Part shown: one piece after another, positions 20,123 to 30,410 of the stretch | Layout: the number at the start of each line of letters is the position of its first letter | How positions within the stretch are numbered: the stretch's first letter is position 1 | Source of the DNA: Hyphomicrobiales bacterium | GTDB taxonomy: Bacteria > Pseudomonadota > Alphaproteobacteria > Rhizobiales > Rhizobiaceae | Length of the DNA: 64,000 nucleotides | NCBI GenBank assembly: GCA_002401155.1 | Contig: NVSG01000002.1 | Location: forward strand, 818,599 to 882,598 | Direction: 5' to 3' | Program-made: the position numbers and the translations under genes | Notes under the pieces: generated by a model | Seen by the model: the letters and a program-made list of their open reading frames with translations, nothing else | Database searches by the model: none | What the model was told of the DNA's origin: nothing

Positions 20123-21337
20123 TTAAGCTGTTATTGATTTCTGTCTTCTCACGTAGTTCCCCACATAGAGGGATGTCAAAATACTGCAAAAAGCTAATCC
20201 CCCCATCACCACCAATAAGGTCGATGGAGAAGTGAACGTCGAAACCAGAGTGCCGGTAGCCGCCGTAATCAGCGCGCCGCCGCCAATCTGCAAGGCGCCG
20301 CCCAGACCAGAGGCCGAGCCTGCCAGTTTCGGATTGACGCTAACCAGTCCCGTATTGGCGCTTGGCAAGGTTAAACCATTGCCAAATCCGACGAATATAA
20401 CCGGACCAAAAACCGCCATCGGATGAATGAATCCCATTTGTAGCGTGATCACGCCAAGGAACAGTGCTGTGAATGTAAGGATGGCACCGCTCAGCATCAT
20501 CCGCGTTAGGCCAACTCTCGCAGCTATCTTGGCGGAGACAAAGTTACCAACCATATAGCCGCCGGAAATGGTCATGAAATAGAGGCCATAATCCGTCGGT
20601 GACAGATTGAACAAATCATTGGCAATGAACGGCCCGCCGCCGATAAAGGCGAAGAACGCACCGGCTGTGAACATAATGGTTGAGGAATATCCCCAAAACA
20701 ATCCGGATGTGATGAGCGCCGGATATTGCTTCATCTGATCGCGAAAACTGGTGAACTCGGCTTTGTTGGTCTCGCCCAGATTTGAGATTATCAGAAAAAA
20801 TACAAATACGCCCATGATCATCATGGCAGCGAAACTGGCTCTCCAGCCAAACATTTCGTCGAGAACACCGCCTAGGGCTGGCGCGATCATTGGGCCGACA
20901 GCCATCCCCATGGTTACATAGCTAAGCATGCTTGCCGCCTGTGACGGTTCAAACATATCGCGCACAATGGCTCTGCTCAAAACCATGCCCACCACCGCAT
21001 TAGCCTGCAAAATGCGCCCGAAAAGCAACATTTCAAAACTGGGCGCGAGAAAGCAGACAAGGCTTCCTACAAAAAATACCACGGAACAAACCAGCATGAC
21101 CGGACGGCGGCCAAAACGGTCGGATAACGGCCCCGCAATAAATTGCAAAATAGCAGATGCTGCCAGATAAACCGAAAGAGAAAGCTGCATCACAGCATTG
21201 GGCACGCCAAAATAATTCGCCATGCCGGGAAGCGATGGCAAAAACATATTCATCGACACACCGCCCAATCCCGCAATGCAAACAAGCGTGATTAAATGGG
21301 GCGGGCTTTCAGCATTCAGGAAGCGGCGTTTAGTCAT
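20123..21337 (-). CDS. MFS transporter, Bcr/CflA-like
   Basis: 'MNMFLPSLPGMANYFGVPNAVMQLSLSVYLAASAILQFIAGPLSDRFGRRPVML'. Confidence 0.85.
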   Translation of the reverse strand: MTKRRFLNAESPPHLITLVCIAGLGGVSMNMFLPSLPGMANYFGVPNAVMQLSLSVYLAASAILQFIAGPLSDRFGRRPVMLVCSVVFFVGSLVCFLAPSFEMLLFGRILQANAVVGMVLSRAIVRDMFEPSQAASMLSYVTMGMAVGPMIAPALGGVLDEMFGWRASFAAMMIMGVFVFFLIISNLGETNKAEFTSFRDQMKQYPALITSGLFWGYSSTIMFTAGAFFAFIGGGPFIANDLFNLSPTDYGLYFMTISGGYMVGNFVSAKIAARVGLTRMMLSGAILTFTALFLGVITLQMGFIHPMAVFGPVIFVGFGNGLTLPSANTGLVSVNPKLAGSASGLGGALQIGGGALITAATGTLVSTFTSPSTLLVVMGGLAFCSILTSLYVGNYVRRQKSITA

Positions 21338-21444
21338 CGGTGTCCGATATGATTGGGAGTGTTTCTTGGATCATTGATTAACATGTGAATTTCCATTGAA
21401 CAACTGCGTCATTTGTGATTATTTTGATTTTAGGGAGAGAGCCA

Positions 21445-21903
21445 ATGCAAGCGCCAGCGCTAGAACATTTTTGTGATTTAACCGTGCAATTGGCACCCAT
21501 TGTCGAAATGGGCGAGGGGCGTGGTGGCAAAAGGCGCATCATCCCCATCATTGGCGGCGAGGTGACCGGCGAAAAAATCAACGGCAAGGTGATGAACATC
21601 GGTGCCGACTGGCAAACAATATTCCCCGATGGTCTGGCCCAGCTTGATACCAGATACGCCATTGAGACCGATGATGGTGCCATTATCGAAATCATCAATT
21701 TCGGCTATCGCCACGGCCCACCGGAAGTGATCGCTGCCATCGCTCGCGGTGAAGATGTGCCGCTCGATCAATATTACATGCGAACCCATGCGAGGATGGA
21801 AACCGGCGATCCTCGCTATTCATGGGTCAATAAAATGCTGTTTGTCGGCACTGGCGGACGTAAAGAGTCTGCCGTCCACATTTCACTTTATACAATCATC
21901 TGA
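21445..21903 (+). CDS. DUF3237 family protein
   Basis: '[30 protein letters not shown]...[16 protein letters not shown]...[35 protein letters not shown]'. Confidence 0.8.
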   Translation: MQAPALEHFCDLTVQLAPIVEMGEGRGGKRRIIPIIGGEVTGEKINGKVMNIGADWQTIFPDGLAQLDTRYAIETDDGAIIEIINFGYRHGPPEVIAAIARGEDVPLDQYYMRTHARMETGDPRYSWVNKMLFVGTGGRKESAVHISLYTII

Positions 21904-21913
21904 CAGGTTAAAT

Positions 21914-23623
21914 ATGCCTCATAAATCCCCAAGATTTCCCACCACCTACAACACGTTAATGCGGTCCAACTCCAAAGCTTTCATGAAAGGCATGGGACTG
22001 AGCGACGAGGAAATCGCGCGGCCCCATATCGCGGTGGTCCATACGGGCGGTGATATGAGCCCGTGTAATACGCTTTTGGCAGGGCAGGCGCAGCATGTGA
22101 AAACCGGTATTTACGGTGCTGGTGGTTTTGGCCATGAAATACCGGTGGTATCGGTTTCTGATGGTCTGACCATGGCCCATCCGGGTATGCGGTTTTCGCT
22201 GATTTCACGCGAGTTGATCGCCGATAGCGTTGAAGCCACCATGCGCGCCCATTGCTTTGACGGCATGGTTGGCATTGGTGCTTGCGATAAAAACCTGCCC
22301 GGCCTGATGATGGGCATGGTGAGGGTGAACGCACCGGCTGTTTTCCTACACGGCGGCGCCACTTTGCCGGGACGTCATAAGGGACGCGATATCACCGCGC
22401 TTGATGCTTTTGAAACCATCGGCCAAATGATTGCAGGCGAAGCTACCGAAGAAGAACTATACGCCATCATGTCAGCCTGTATCCCAACAGGCGGCGCATG
22501 CGCTGGTCAGTTCACGGCTAATACGATGGGCATGGTATCCGAAGCCATCGGCCTTTCACCGATTGGCCTGTCGATGATCCCGGCAGTCTATAGCGCCCGT
22601 AACCCAATTTTACGCGCCGCCGGCAAATTGGTGATCGACGCAATCGACGGTAATGGACCATTGCCACGCGATATCGTCACAAGAGCCGCGCTCGAAAACG
22701 CCTGCGCGGTGGTGGCCGCCACTGGCGGTTCCACCAATGCAGCCTTGCACATTCCGGCAATCGCCCACGAAGCGGGAATTGATTTTGATATTGATGCGGT
22801 GGGCGAGGTCTTTGCCCGCACGCCGTTGATCGGCAATCTCAGCCCCGGCGGCAAATATCTGGCCCGTGATGTTTACGAAATCGGTGGCACTGGCGTCATT
22901 CTGGCGGAATTGATGCGCGGAGGTTATGTGGACGGCACAACGCTCACAATCAGCGGCCGCACCTTAGCCGAGGAGTTGGCCAATGTGCCAAAACCCGATG
23001 AAGAAGTAATCCACACCACCGCAAAGCCCATCGCCAAAACCGGCGGTATCGTTGTACTCAAGGGCAATCTCTGTTCCGACGGCGCACTGTTAAAAGTTGC
23101 CGGATTGAAAAAACTGGTCCACCGCGGCCCGGCCCGTGTATTTGACGGCGAAGCCGCATGCCAGAGCGCGGTTGAAAATCTCGAATATAAATCAGGTGAC
23201 GTCATCATCGTTCGAGGCGAAGGCCCGAAAGGCGCACCGGGCATGAAGGAAATGCTCGGCATCACCGCGCTACTTTACGGGCAGGGAGCAGGTTCCGATG
23301 TGGCACTTTTGACCGACGGACGTTTTTCCGGCGCATCGCGTGGCCTGTGCATCGGTTATGCCAGCCCGGAAGCGGCGATTGGCGGTTTGATTTCGCTTGT
23401 GGAAGACGGCGATATCATTGCCATCGACGCCAACCCGGAAGTCGCCACCATCCACTTGGAAGTCGATGAAGCAACGCTTGCCAAAAGACGTGCCGCAAAA
23501 CCTGTGGATGAAAGCCGCCAAATGGGCGGCATTCTGGAAAAATACGCAGCCACCGTTCGCGGGGCCAATAAGGGCGCAGTGACCCATTCCGGTGCCGTCG
23601 ATACAACAGGAGATATTGTCTGA
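21914..23623 (+). CDS. IlvD/Edd family dehydratase (dihydroxy-acid or sugar-acid)
   Basis: 'GDMSPCNTL', '[20 protein letters not shown]', '[27 protein letters not shown]', '[20 protein letters not shown]'; start at MPHKSPRF. Confidence 0.85.
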   Translation: MPHKSPRFPTTYNTLMRSNSKAFMKGMGLSDEEIARPHIAVVHTGGDMSPCNTLLAGQAQHVKTGIYGAGGFGHEIPVVSVSDGLTMAHPGMRFSLISRELIADSVEATMRAHCFDGMVGIGACDKNLPGLMMGMVRVNAPAVFLHGGATLPGRHKGRDITALDAFETIGQMIAGEATEEELYAIMSACIPTGGACAGQFTANTMGMVSEAIGLSPIGLSMIPAVYSARNPILRAAGKLVIDAIDGNGPLPRDIVTRAALENACAVVAATGGSTNAALHIPAIAHEAGIDFDIDAVGEVFARTPLIGNLSPGGKYLARDVYEIGGTGVILAELMRGGYVDGTTLTISGRTLAEELANVPKPDEEVIHTTAKPIAKTGGIVVLKGNLCSDGALLKVAGLKKLVHRGPARVFDGEAACQSAVENLEYKSGDVIIVRGEGPKGAPGMKEMLGITALLYGQGAGSDVALLTDGRFSGASRGLCIGYASPEAAIGGLISLVEDGDIIAIDANPEVATIHLEVDEATLAKRRAAKPVDESRQMGGILEKYAATVRGANKGAVTHSGAVDTTGDIV

Positions 23624-23625
23624 TC

Positions 23626-24078
23626 ATGGAACCAAACCTTTATGACCCACGCAAGCGCACAGACCTTTCCAAACGCGAAAAAATCGTCCTCGAATTCATG
23701 GATGATTGCATGCATGGCGATGATTTATCCCTCATCGATAAATACATGGCCGAAGATTATATCCAGCATACACCCGGCATAGGGCAGGGCCGCGAAGGTG
23801 TGCGGAAATATATCACGGAGATCGCTTATCACCGTCCGGGTCGCAAAGAATGGACACCAATTCAACTGTTTGATTGCGGCGATATCATCATCCTGCACAA
23901 ATTATTGAAACACGTCATCATTGCCGATTTCCTGCGTTTCAATGAGGATGACCAGATGATTGAACATTGGGATGTGGTCCAGCCCCTGCCGGAATCGAAC
24001 TATGACCCGATGAAAAAATCAACAGAAGATTTGTCCAGATTTCAGGCGCTTTTCGCGATGAGTAGCAAAAGCGATTGA
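23626..24078 (+). CDS. SnoaL-like/NTF2-like protein
   Basis: 'DKYMAEDYIQHTPGIGQGREGVRKYI...IEHWDVVQPLPE'. Confidence 0.75.
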   Translation: MEPNLYDPRKRTDLSKREKIVLEFMDDCMHGDDLSLIDKYMAEDYIQHTPGIGQGREGVRKYITEIAYHRPGRKEWTPIQLFDCGDIIILHKLLKHVIIADFLRFNEDDQMIEHWDVVQPLPESNYDPMKKSTEDLSRFQALFAMSSKSD

Positions 24079-24254
24079 TTTACAACAAAAATCCACACAA
24101 GATGCATAAGCTACAGAATGCATTGACAGCTAGTTAACATGTAAATAGCATGCCAATATGTTTGGAGGAACAAATTCGGCTACCGGTGACCTGAACGGTC
24201 CGGAGCCGGGGGGATTTTGAAATAACACAACAATATTTTAAGGGAGTGGAAAAT

Positions 24255-25304
24255 ATGAAAAAACGCGATTTAATTAAAAAGGGCTTGGCCACTGCTGCAC
24301 TCGCAGCAACCATCGGACTTACTGGTGCACTGACGAATGTGGCAAGTGCCGCTGATAAAGTAACACTGAGAATGTCCACATGGGTGCCTTCCAGCCACCA
24401 TTTGACTGCCGACACTTTCCCGGTTTGGATCAAGGCAATTGAAGAAGCTTCCGGCGGAACGCTGATCATCAAAATTGATCCGGCGCCAATCGCTGGCCCA
24501 CCTGCACAATATGACCTTGTGCGCGATGGTGCCGCCGACATGGCCTATCACGTAACAGGTTACACTCCCGGCCCATTTGAGGTCTTGCGGGCAGTGGAAC
24601 TGCCTTTCATCTCGCCAAGCGCCGAAATCGGCAGTCAGGCCGCATGGGAATGGTATGATCGCAACATTGGCTTCGAAAAAGAATTCAAGGACGTTAAAGT
24701 TATCACCATCATGGTGCACGGCCCCGGCCTTTTGCATTCGAAAGACAAAATCACCAATCTTGCCGAATTGAAGGGTGTTAAACTTCGCGTTGGCGGCGGC
24801 GGTGTTCGCATGGCCGAAGCTCTTGGCGCTTCTCCTGTGACCGTATCTGCACCAAAGACCTACGAAACCATCCAAAAAGGCGTTGCAGGCGGCACATTGT
24901 TCCCGTTCGAAGCACTGAAAAGCTTCAAACTGACCGAAGTGGTCGGCAACACATTGGAAATTCCAGGCGGTCTTTATACAACACCTTTTGCCGTCATCAT
25001 GAACAAGGCAAAATGGGATGGCCTGTCTGACGCGCACAAAAAAGTGTTGACCGATCTGGGCGGCGTTGCCGGCGCTAAAATCCTCGGCCATGGCTGGGAT
25101 GAAGCTGACCGTATCGCCAAGGAATTTGCGGCCAAGGAAGGCTCGAAATTCAGCACGATTTCCGATGACGAGCTGGCCATATGGAAAGAAAAAATTGCTT
25201 TCATGAATGATGACTGGATTAAAATGGCCGATGGCCGTGGTCATGATGGAGCAGCATTGTTGAAAGGTTTGAATGCAACAGTGAAAAAATTCTCCGGCAT
25301 GTAA
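24255..25304 (+). CDS. TRAP transporter solute-binding protein (DctP)
   Basis: Signal peptide; 'ITNLAELKGVKLRVGGGGVRMAEALGASPV'. Confidence 0.9.
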   Translation: MKKRDLIKKGLATAALAATIGLTGALTNVASAADKVTLRMSTWVPSSHHLTADTFPVWIKAIEEASGGTLIIKIDPAPIAGPPAQYDLVRDGAADMAYHVTGYTPGPFEVLRAVELPFISPSAEIGSQAAWEWYDRNIGFEKEFKDVKVITIMVHGPGLLHSKDKITNLAELKGVKLRVGGGGVRMAEALGASPVTVSAPKTYETIQKGVAGGTLFPFEALKSFKLTEVVGNTLEIPGGLYTTPFAVIMNKAKWDGLSDAHKKVLTDLGGVAGAKILGHGWDEADRIAKEFAAKEGSKFSTISDDELAIWKEKIAFMNDDWIKMADGRGHDGAALLKGLNATVKKFSGM

Positions 25305-25379
25305 GTCGTTGAAAAATAATAGTGGGGCGGATTTATTCCGCCCCTAACTTTATGCGCAAACCTAAGCCTAAATTTGATC

Positions 25380-25865
25380 ATGTATAAATTAGCAGAAAAA
25401 ATCAGTAAATGGGCAGCCGCTGTCGCCTCAGCTTTCTTGATGTTTGTAATGGTTATGACCTTCATCGATGTTGTCGGTCGATACGCATTCAATTCGCCTT
25501 TGGTCTTTGGCGTTGAACTGACTGAGCAAGCCATGGGCCTCATAATTTTGCTCGGTCTCACCCTGACGACATTTCACCGCGACCATATCGCAGTTGATCT
25601 CTTGCCACCCTTATTGCCTCTCCCAATCCAGAAACTATTACAAAGATTTTCGGCACTAACGGGCGTATTTTTCCTCGGGCTGATCGCCTGGAATTTTTGG
25701 CGCAAAGTATTCGTGCAAAATTCCGATGGGTTAGTGACCCAGATTTTGGCGCTTCCCGTATACCCAGTCACAGCGATAATGGCCATCGGAGCAACGTTCT
25801 CCGCACTTTTATGCCTCTATTTTGTATTCGTACCAAACCCACATCCAAATAAGAAAAGCGACTAG
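25380..25865 (+). CDS. TRAP transporter small permease (DctQ)
   Basis: Four-helix protein; 'DVVGRYAFNSPLVFGVELTEQAMGLIILLGLTLTTFHRDHIAVDLL'. Confidence 0.9.
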   Translation: MYKLAEKISKWAAAVASAFLMFVMVMTFIDVVGRYAFNSPLVFGVELTEQAMGLIILLGLTLTTFHRDHIAVDLLPPLLPLPIQKLLQRFSALTGVFFLGLIAWNFWRKVFVQNSDGLVTQILALPVYPVTAIMAIGATFSALLCLYFVFVPNPHPNKKSD

Positions 25866-25870
25866 TTTCA

Positions 25871-27181
25871 ATGGATCCAATTTCAATAGGTTTTTTGGCA
25901 TTCGCTGGATTATTCGTGCTGTTGCTGGCATCCGTACCCATCGGCTTTGCCATGGGCATTAGCGGTCTGTTGGGCACATCCGCAATCATCGGCTTTCAAC
26001 CAGCGCTTTCTCTATTAGGAACAACTGCACTCGAAAAAACAGTCACCTATGATTTGTCGATCATACCCCTGTTCATCTTGATGGGCTCCGTTGCCGCCCG
26101 TTCCGGCCTTAGTAAGGAACTCTATAGCGCTTTCAACACGTGGTTCGGCGCGTTTCGCGGCGGTCTTGCACTGGCCACCATCGGTGCATGTGGTGCCTTT
26201 GCTGCGATTTGTGGCTCATCAATCGCCACTGCCGCCACCATGAGTAAAGTGGCTTTACCGGAAATGAAGCGCTTTAAATATGCCGATAGCCTTGCCACCG
26301 GTTCGGTTGCTGCTGGCGGCGTCATCGGTATTTTGATCCCCCCAAGCGTGATTTTGGTGCTCTACGGCATCCTGACGGAAACCTCTATCGGCGATTTGTT
26401 TATCGCAGGTTTCTTGCCGGGCATTTTGACAATCATTGGTTTCATGCTGGCGATTTCCATTACCACACGCATCTGGCCAGACCTTGGGCCAGCGGGTGTC
26501 AAAACTACCTTCGGCGAAAAAGTACGAGCACTCGGCCAGACATGGGGCATTATGCTTTTGTTTGGCATAGTGATCGGCGGTATTTATTTCGGCGTCTTCA
26601 CCCCAACTGAGGCGGCAGGGATTGGGGCATCAGGTGCTTTCCTGATTTCCGCCATGCGCGGGCGTCTCACATGGGCGAATACCAAAGAAGCGCTGACTGA
26701 AACAATCACCATGACGGCAATGATTTTCGTTGTGTTGATCGGCGCCATCACCCTCAATAATTTAATGATTTTCTCAGGATTGGTGGCCGAACTATCCAGC
26801 ATTGTTGGCGGCATGGACTTGCCGCCCATGGCGATCATGGCGATCATCCTGCTGATCTATATGTTGATGGGGTGTTTTCTGGATGCTTTAGCAATGATCC
26901 TGCTGACCGTTCCGATTTTCTTCCCCATCATAATCGATCTTGGATTTGACCCGGTCTGGTTCGGTATCATCGTTGTTATGGTTGTAGAATTGGGCATGAT
27001 TACGCCGCCAATCGGCATGAATGTATTCGTAATCAAGGGTATGGCACCCGATGTTAAACTAAGTTCCATCTATAAAGGTGTGATGCCATTTGTTATTGCA
27101 CAGTTGATTTTGATTCTAATTGTATTCCTGTTGCCGGAAATAATCCTCTGGCTACCAGAAACAGCAAGGGCCTTTCGCTAA
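25871..27181 (+). CDS. TRAP transporter large permease (DctM)
   Basis: 'SVPIGFAMGISGLLG', 'GGVIGILIPPSVILVLYGILTETSIGDLFIAGFLPG', 'TPPIGMNVFVIKGMAPDV'. Confidence 0.9.
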   Translation: MDPISIGFLAFAGLFVLLLASVPIGFAMGISGLLGTSAIIGFQPALSLLGTTALEKTVTYDLSIIPLFILMGSVAARSGLSKELYSAFNTWFGAFRGGLALATIGACGAFAAICGSSIATAATMSKVALPEMKRFKYADSLATGSVAAGGVIGILIPPSVILVLYGILTETSIGDLFIAGFLPGILTIIGFMLAISITTRIWPDLGPAGVKTTFGEKVRALGQTWGIMLLFGIVIGGIYFGVFTPTEAAGIGASGAFLISAMRGRLTWANTKEALTETITMTAMIFVVLIGAITLNNLMIFSGLVAELSSIVGGMDLPPMAIMAIILLIYMLMGCFLDALAMILLTVPIFFPIIIDLGFDPVWFGIIVVMVVELGMITPPIGMNVFVIKGMAPDVKLSSIYKGVMPFVIAQLILILIVFLLPEIILWLPETARAFR

Positions 27182-27187
27182 GGAAAT

Positions 27188-27673
27188 GTGATCATGGGAA
27201 ATAATAAAATCGCGACCAAATCCACGACAAAACCCGTTGACGACGTGCGCGATACCGGGCGTTCTCTACCAATAGTATTATTGCGCGCACGTGAAATCGT
27301 TATGGCGCGTTTTCGCCCGATCCTTGCCGATTATGACATCACAGAACAACAGTGGCGGGTGCTGCGAGTATTGCACGAATCAGGCACGCTGGACGCAAAA
27401 GAGCTTGCCAACCAAGCCTGCGTCCTGTCTCCAAGCCTCACCCGCATTGTCAAAACCCTGAGCGAGCGAAAGCTTATTTCTCGTCGTAAAGATAAGGGCG
27501 ATGGCCGAAAACTATTCCTGCAAATCGCTCCGGCAGGTCTTGTCGTTATCGAAAAGGTAACTCCAGACGCACGCAGAATATATAAAGAGATCGACGAGAG
27601 GTACGGCGTCGCCGAAATGAACGAGCTTCTCGACATGCTCGAAAAACTCGCGGCATTGGATACTGCGAAATAA
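27188..27673 (+). CDS. MarR family regulator, HpaR-like
   Basis: 'RSLPIVLLRAREIVMARFRPILADYDITEQQWRVLRVLHESG'. Confidence 0.8.
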   Translation: MIMGNNKIATKSTTKPVDDVRDTGRSLPIVLLRAREIVMARFRPILADYDITEQQWRVLRVLHESGTLDAKELANQACVLSPSLTRIVKTLSERKLISRRKDKGDGRKLFLQIAPAGLVVIEKVTPDARRIYKEIDERYGVAEMNELLDMLEKLAALDTAK

Positions 27674-27696
27674 TCAGGCGAAGCGCTTGCCTTGAT

Positions 27697-28110
27697 TTAA
27701 TGTTCTGTCTCGCAATGGCTGTGATCGGACAAAGACCTAATCACATTGCATTCGCCCACATGCCCTGAATCCGATAATATTGAAATGCGTTTCAATTCTT
27801 TCTCGAGCCGTTTTAATTTGGCAATGCGCGCCTGCACGGAGGCGAGATGACGTGCAGCAATGTGATGTGCATCACCACAGGGCTTTTCTGGATGGCAGCT
27901 TAGCGTCACAAGTTCGCGAATATCTTCAATCGTTAGCCCGAGTTCGCGCCCGTGGCGGATGAACGAAAGGCGCTCAAACCCCTGCCGCGAATAGCGCCGT
28001 TGATTGCCACTGGAGCGTTCCGGTGCATCAATCAGCCCCATTTGTTCGTAATAACGAATGGTCGGAATTTTCACACCCGTCCGTTTCGATAATTCACCAA
28101 TTGAAAGCAT
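27697..28110 (-). CDS. MerR family regulator (metal-responsive type)
   Basis: 'MLSIGELSKRTGVKIPTIRYYEQMGLIDAPERSSGNQRRYS'; Cys in helix region 'LSCHPEKPCGDAHHIA'. Confidence 0.85.
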   Translation of the reverse strand: MLSIGELSKRTGVKIPTIRYYEQMGLIDAPERSSGNQRRYSRQGFERLSFIRHGRELGLTIEDIRELVTLSCHPEKPCGDAHHIAARHLASVQARIAKLKRLEKELKRISILSDSGHVGECNVIRSLSDHSHCETEH

Positions 28111-28196
28111 GAAGAATACCCCTTGACCCTATAGCTACTAGAGAGATTATATTTGATGATATTGGGTGTTTGAAGCAATTTTCAAGGAAATATAAT

Positions 28197-29156
28197 ATGG
28201 CTGGCCATCATCACCATGTGGACCCGGATGCGGGGGATGCCCGTGTATTTTGGGCGGTTGTCATTAATCTGGGGCTGACGGTAGCGCAAATCATCGGTGG
28301 TATTCTTTCTGGCAGCCTCGCGTTGATTGCCGATGCCATCCACAATCTTTCCGATGCCATATCGTTGATCATCGCATTCTTTGCCCGCAAGGTCGCTCGA
28401 CGTCCTGCTGATGGCAAAATGACATTTGGTTATGGCCGGGCCGAGGTGGTTGCGGCATTGGTCAATTATACAACGCTGATCGTCATCGGCTTTTATCTGG
28501 TTTATGAAGCCGTGCTGCGGTTTATCAATCCGGCAAGCGTGGATGGCTGGCTCGTAGTGGTCATTGCTGGCATCGCGTTGGTGGTAGATTTGGTCACCGC
28601 CCTGCTGACCTATGCCTTATCAAAGCAAAGCATGAATATGCGCGCGGCTTTCCTGCACAATGTGGCCGACGCCCTTGGTTCAATCGCCGTCATTATCGCT
28701 GGCACACTGATCATGCTCTATGATTGGCGTTTAATTGATCCGCTCGTCACATTGCTGATTGCCGGATATATTCTGTGGCAATCCTTCACCGAAATCCCGG
28801 CAGTTATCCGCGTGCTCATGCTCGGTAGTCCGTTAAATATGGATGCCGAAAAAGTAGTTGCGGAGATGAGCACCATTGATGGCGTGGCAAGCATCCATCA
28901 CGTGCATCTATGGCAGATGCAGGAACACGAAACGGCACTCGAAGCCCACATCGTGATTGCAAAGGGGAAATGGAATGACGCTGATGCGGTAAAAGGGGCA
29001 GTGAGGGAGATGCTCAACACCGAGTTCTTGATCTCCCATTCAACCCTCGAAATGGAATGCTCCATCCATGCCTGCCCAACGCCTCAGACAATTGGCCATG
29101 CCAGTAAGGTAAAAAGTGAGGTGAAACATGGCAAAGACCATGATCACCAACACTAG
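28197..29156 (+). CDS. cation diffusion facilitator (CzcD-like)
   Basis: His-rich N-terminus; 'SGSLALIADAIHNLSDAISLIIAFFARKVARRPADGKMTFGYGRAEVVAAL'. Confidence 0.9.
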   Translation: MAGHHHHVDPDAGDARVFWAVVINLGLTVAQIIGGILSGSLALIADAIHNLSDAISLIIAFFARKVARRPADGKMTFGYGRAEVVAALVNYTTLIVIGFYLVYEAVLRFINPASVDGWLVVVIAGIALVVDLVTALLTYALSKQSMNMRAAFLHNVADALGSIAVIIAGTLIMLYDWRLIDPLVTLLIAGYILWQSFTEIPAVIRVLMLGSPLNMDAEKVVAEMSTIDGVASIHHVHLWQMQEHETALEAHIVIAKGKWNDADAVKGAVREMLNTEFLISHSTLEMECSIHACPTPQTIGHASKVKSEVKHGKDHDHQH

Positions 29157-29170
29157 ATAATGGACAGTTT

Positions 29171-30286
29171 TTAAACGCCGCCCCATATTGTTTCAGCAGT
29201 CTTCACCACCAAATCAAGCTTGCGGCGTTGATCGTCAAAGGTAACTGTGTTGCCTTCCTCGGTTGAAGCAAAGCCACATTGTGGCGCAATGCCGAGTTGG
29301 TCCAGATCAGCAAATTCCGATGCCGCTTCAAACTGGCGTTGCAGATCCTCAATGCTTTCCAGTTCGCCGGTCTTGGTGGTGATGAAGCCCGGCAAAACCC
29401 GTTGCTTGCCCTTGGAAAGCAGACGAAGTGGCTCAAGCCCGCCAGCACGTTCGCTGTCATATTCCATGAAGAAAATATCAACACCAGTCTGGTTGAAAAC
29501 AGCATCGGCAGCCGGATCGTATGCACCTTCTGCCGCATGAGTTGAGCGGAAATTGCCACGACACATATGCATGCCGATGATCATATCATCCGGACGATCC
29601 TTGATCGCCTCATTCATCATCCACGCATAGCGATTGATCAGCCAGTCAGGGTCTTGGCCGGCTTCTTTTTTCTCGGCCCTATGCTTTGGATCACAAAGAT
29701 AGGCAAAGAAAATATCATCCATCTGCAAATAGCGGCAACCGGCATCATAAAACGCCTGTACGGCTTTTTTGTACGTAGCAGCGATATCAGCGGTGAACGC
29801 TTCAATGTCTTTATATTCCGCCGGTGCAATATCTTCGTCCGCCGTTCTGAAATGGCAGCAGCTTGGGCCGGGGATGGAAATCTTCGGCATTACGCCGGTA
29901 TTTTCCGCGACAAATTTATAATGCTCCAGCATCGGGTGATCATCGGGAAAACTAAGCTTGCCTGAAATGGTCGGGAAGATCGGGCGCAATTTAACGCCAG
30001 CAAACTGAACCCCTTCATCGCGCTCCACAAGATCAAAACCGTCAAGACCGCCCATGAAATCATAATGCCAGAAGGAGCGGCGAATTTCACCATCGGTTAC
30101 CGCTTTCAGGCCTGCATCTTCCTGCATGGCAATCACTTCGCGGATTGCTGCATCTTCAACGGCTGCAAGATCGTCAGCGCTAAGCGTCTTGTCTTCAAAA
30201 TGCTTTTTGCGCGCTTCTTTTACAGCATCTGAACGAAGAAGGCTGCCCACATGGTCGGCTCGGAAGGGAGGAGTTGCTTTGGCCAT
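29171..30286 (-). CDS. cobalamin-independent methionine synthase (MetE C-terminal domain)-like protein
   Basis: 'PFRADHVGSLLRSDAVKEAR', 'YLQMDDIFFAYL', 'GMHMCRGNFRS', 'QCGFASTEEGN'. Confidence 0.85.
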   Translation of the reverse strand: MAKATPPFRADHVGSLLRSDAVKEARKKHFEDKTLSADDLAAVEDAAIREVIAMQEDAGLKAVTDGEIRRSFWHYDFMGGLDGFDLVERDEGVQFAGVKLRPIFPTISGKLSFPDDHPMLEHYKFVAENTGVMPKISIPGPSCCHFRTADEDIAPAEYKDIEAFTADIAATYKKAVQAFYDAGCRYLQMDDIFFAYLCDPKHRAEKKEAGQDPDWLINRYAWMMNEAIKDRPDDMIIGMHMCRGNFRSTHAAEGAYDPAADAVFNQTGVDIFFMEYDSERAGGLEPLRLLSKGKQRVLPGFITTKTGELESIEDLQRQFEAASEFADLDQLGIAPQCGFASTEEGNTVTFDDQRRKLDLVVKTAETIWGGV

Positions 30287-30410
30287 ATTTGGTTTCCTTA
30301 TAGCTTGATTTTGTAAATCTGAGTTGCCCGGTTTCTACCAGAAAACAGGTGGTCATTGCAAAGCATTACGTTCATAAAAGTTCAAATACGACAATTGGAG
30401 ACGCTGTGAA

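Noticed and set aside
24270-25244. 324-aa antisense ORF opposite dctP
   Set aside because: Fully antisense to a clear TRAP binding-protein gene; codon-bias artefact without recognisable motifs.
30287-30410. Possible SAM-type riboswitch in the leader of the MetE-like gene
   Set aside because: Compared by eye with SAM-II and SAM/SAH cores; conserved nucleotides and pseudoknot pairing not convincingly present.
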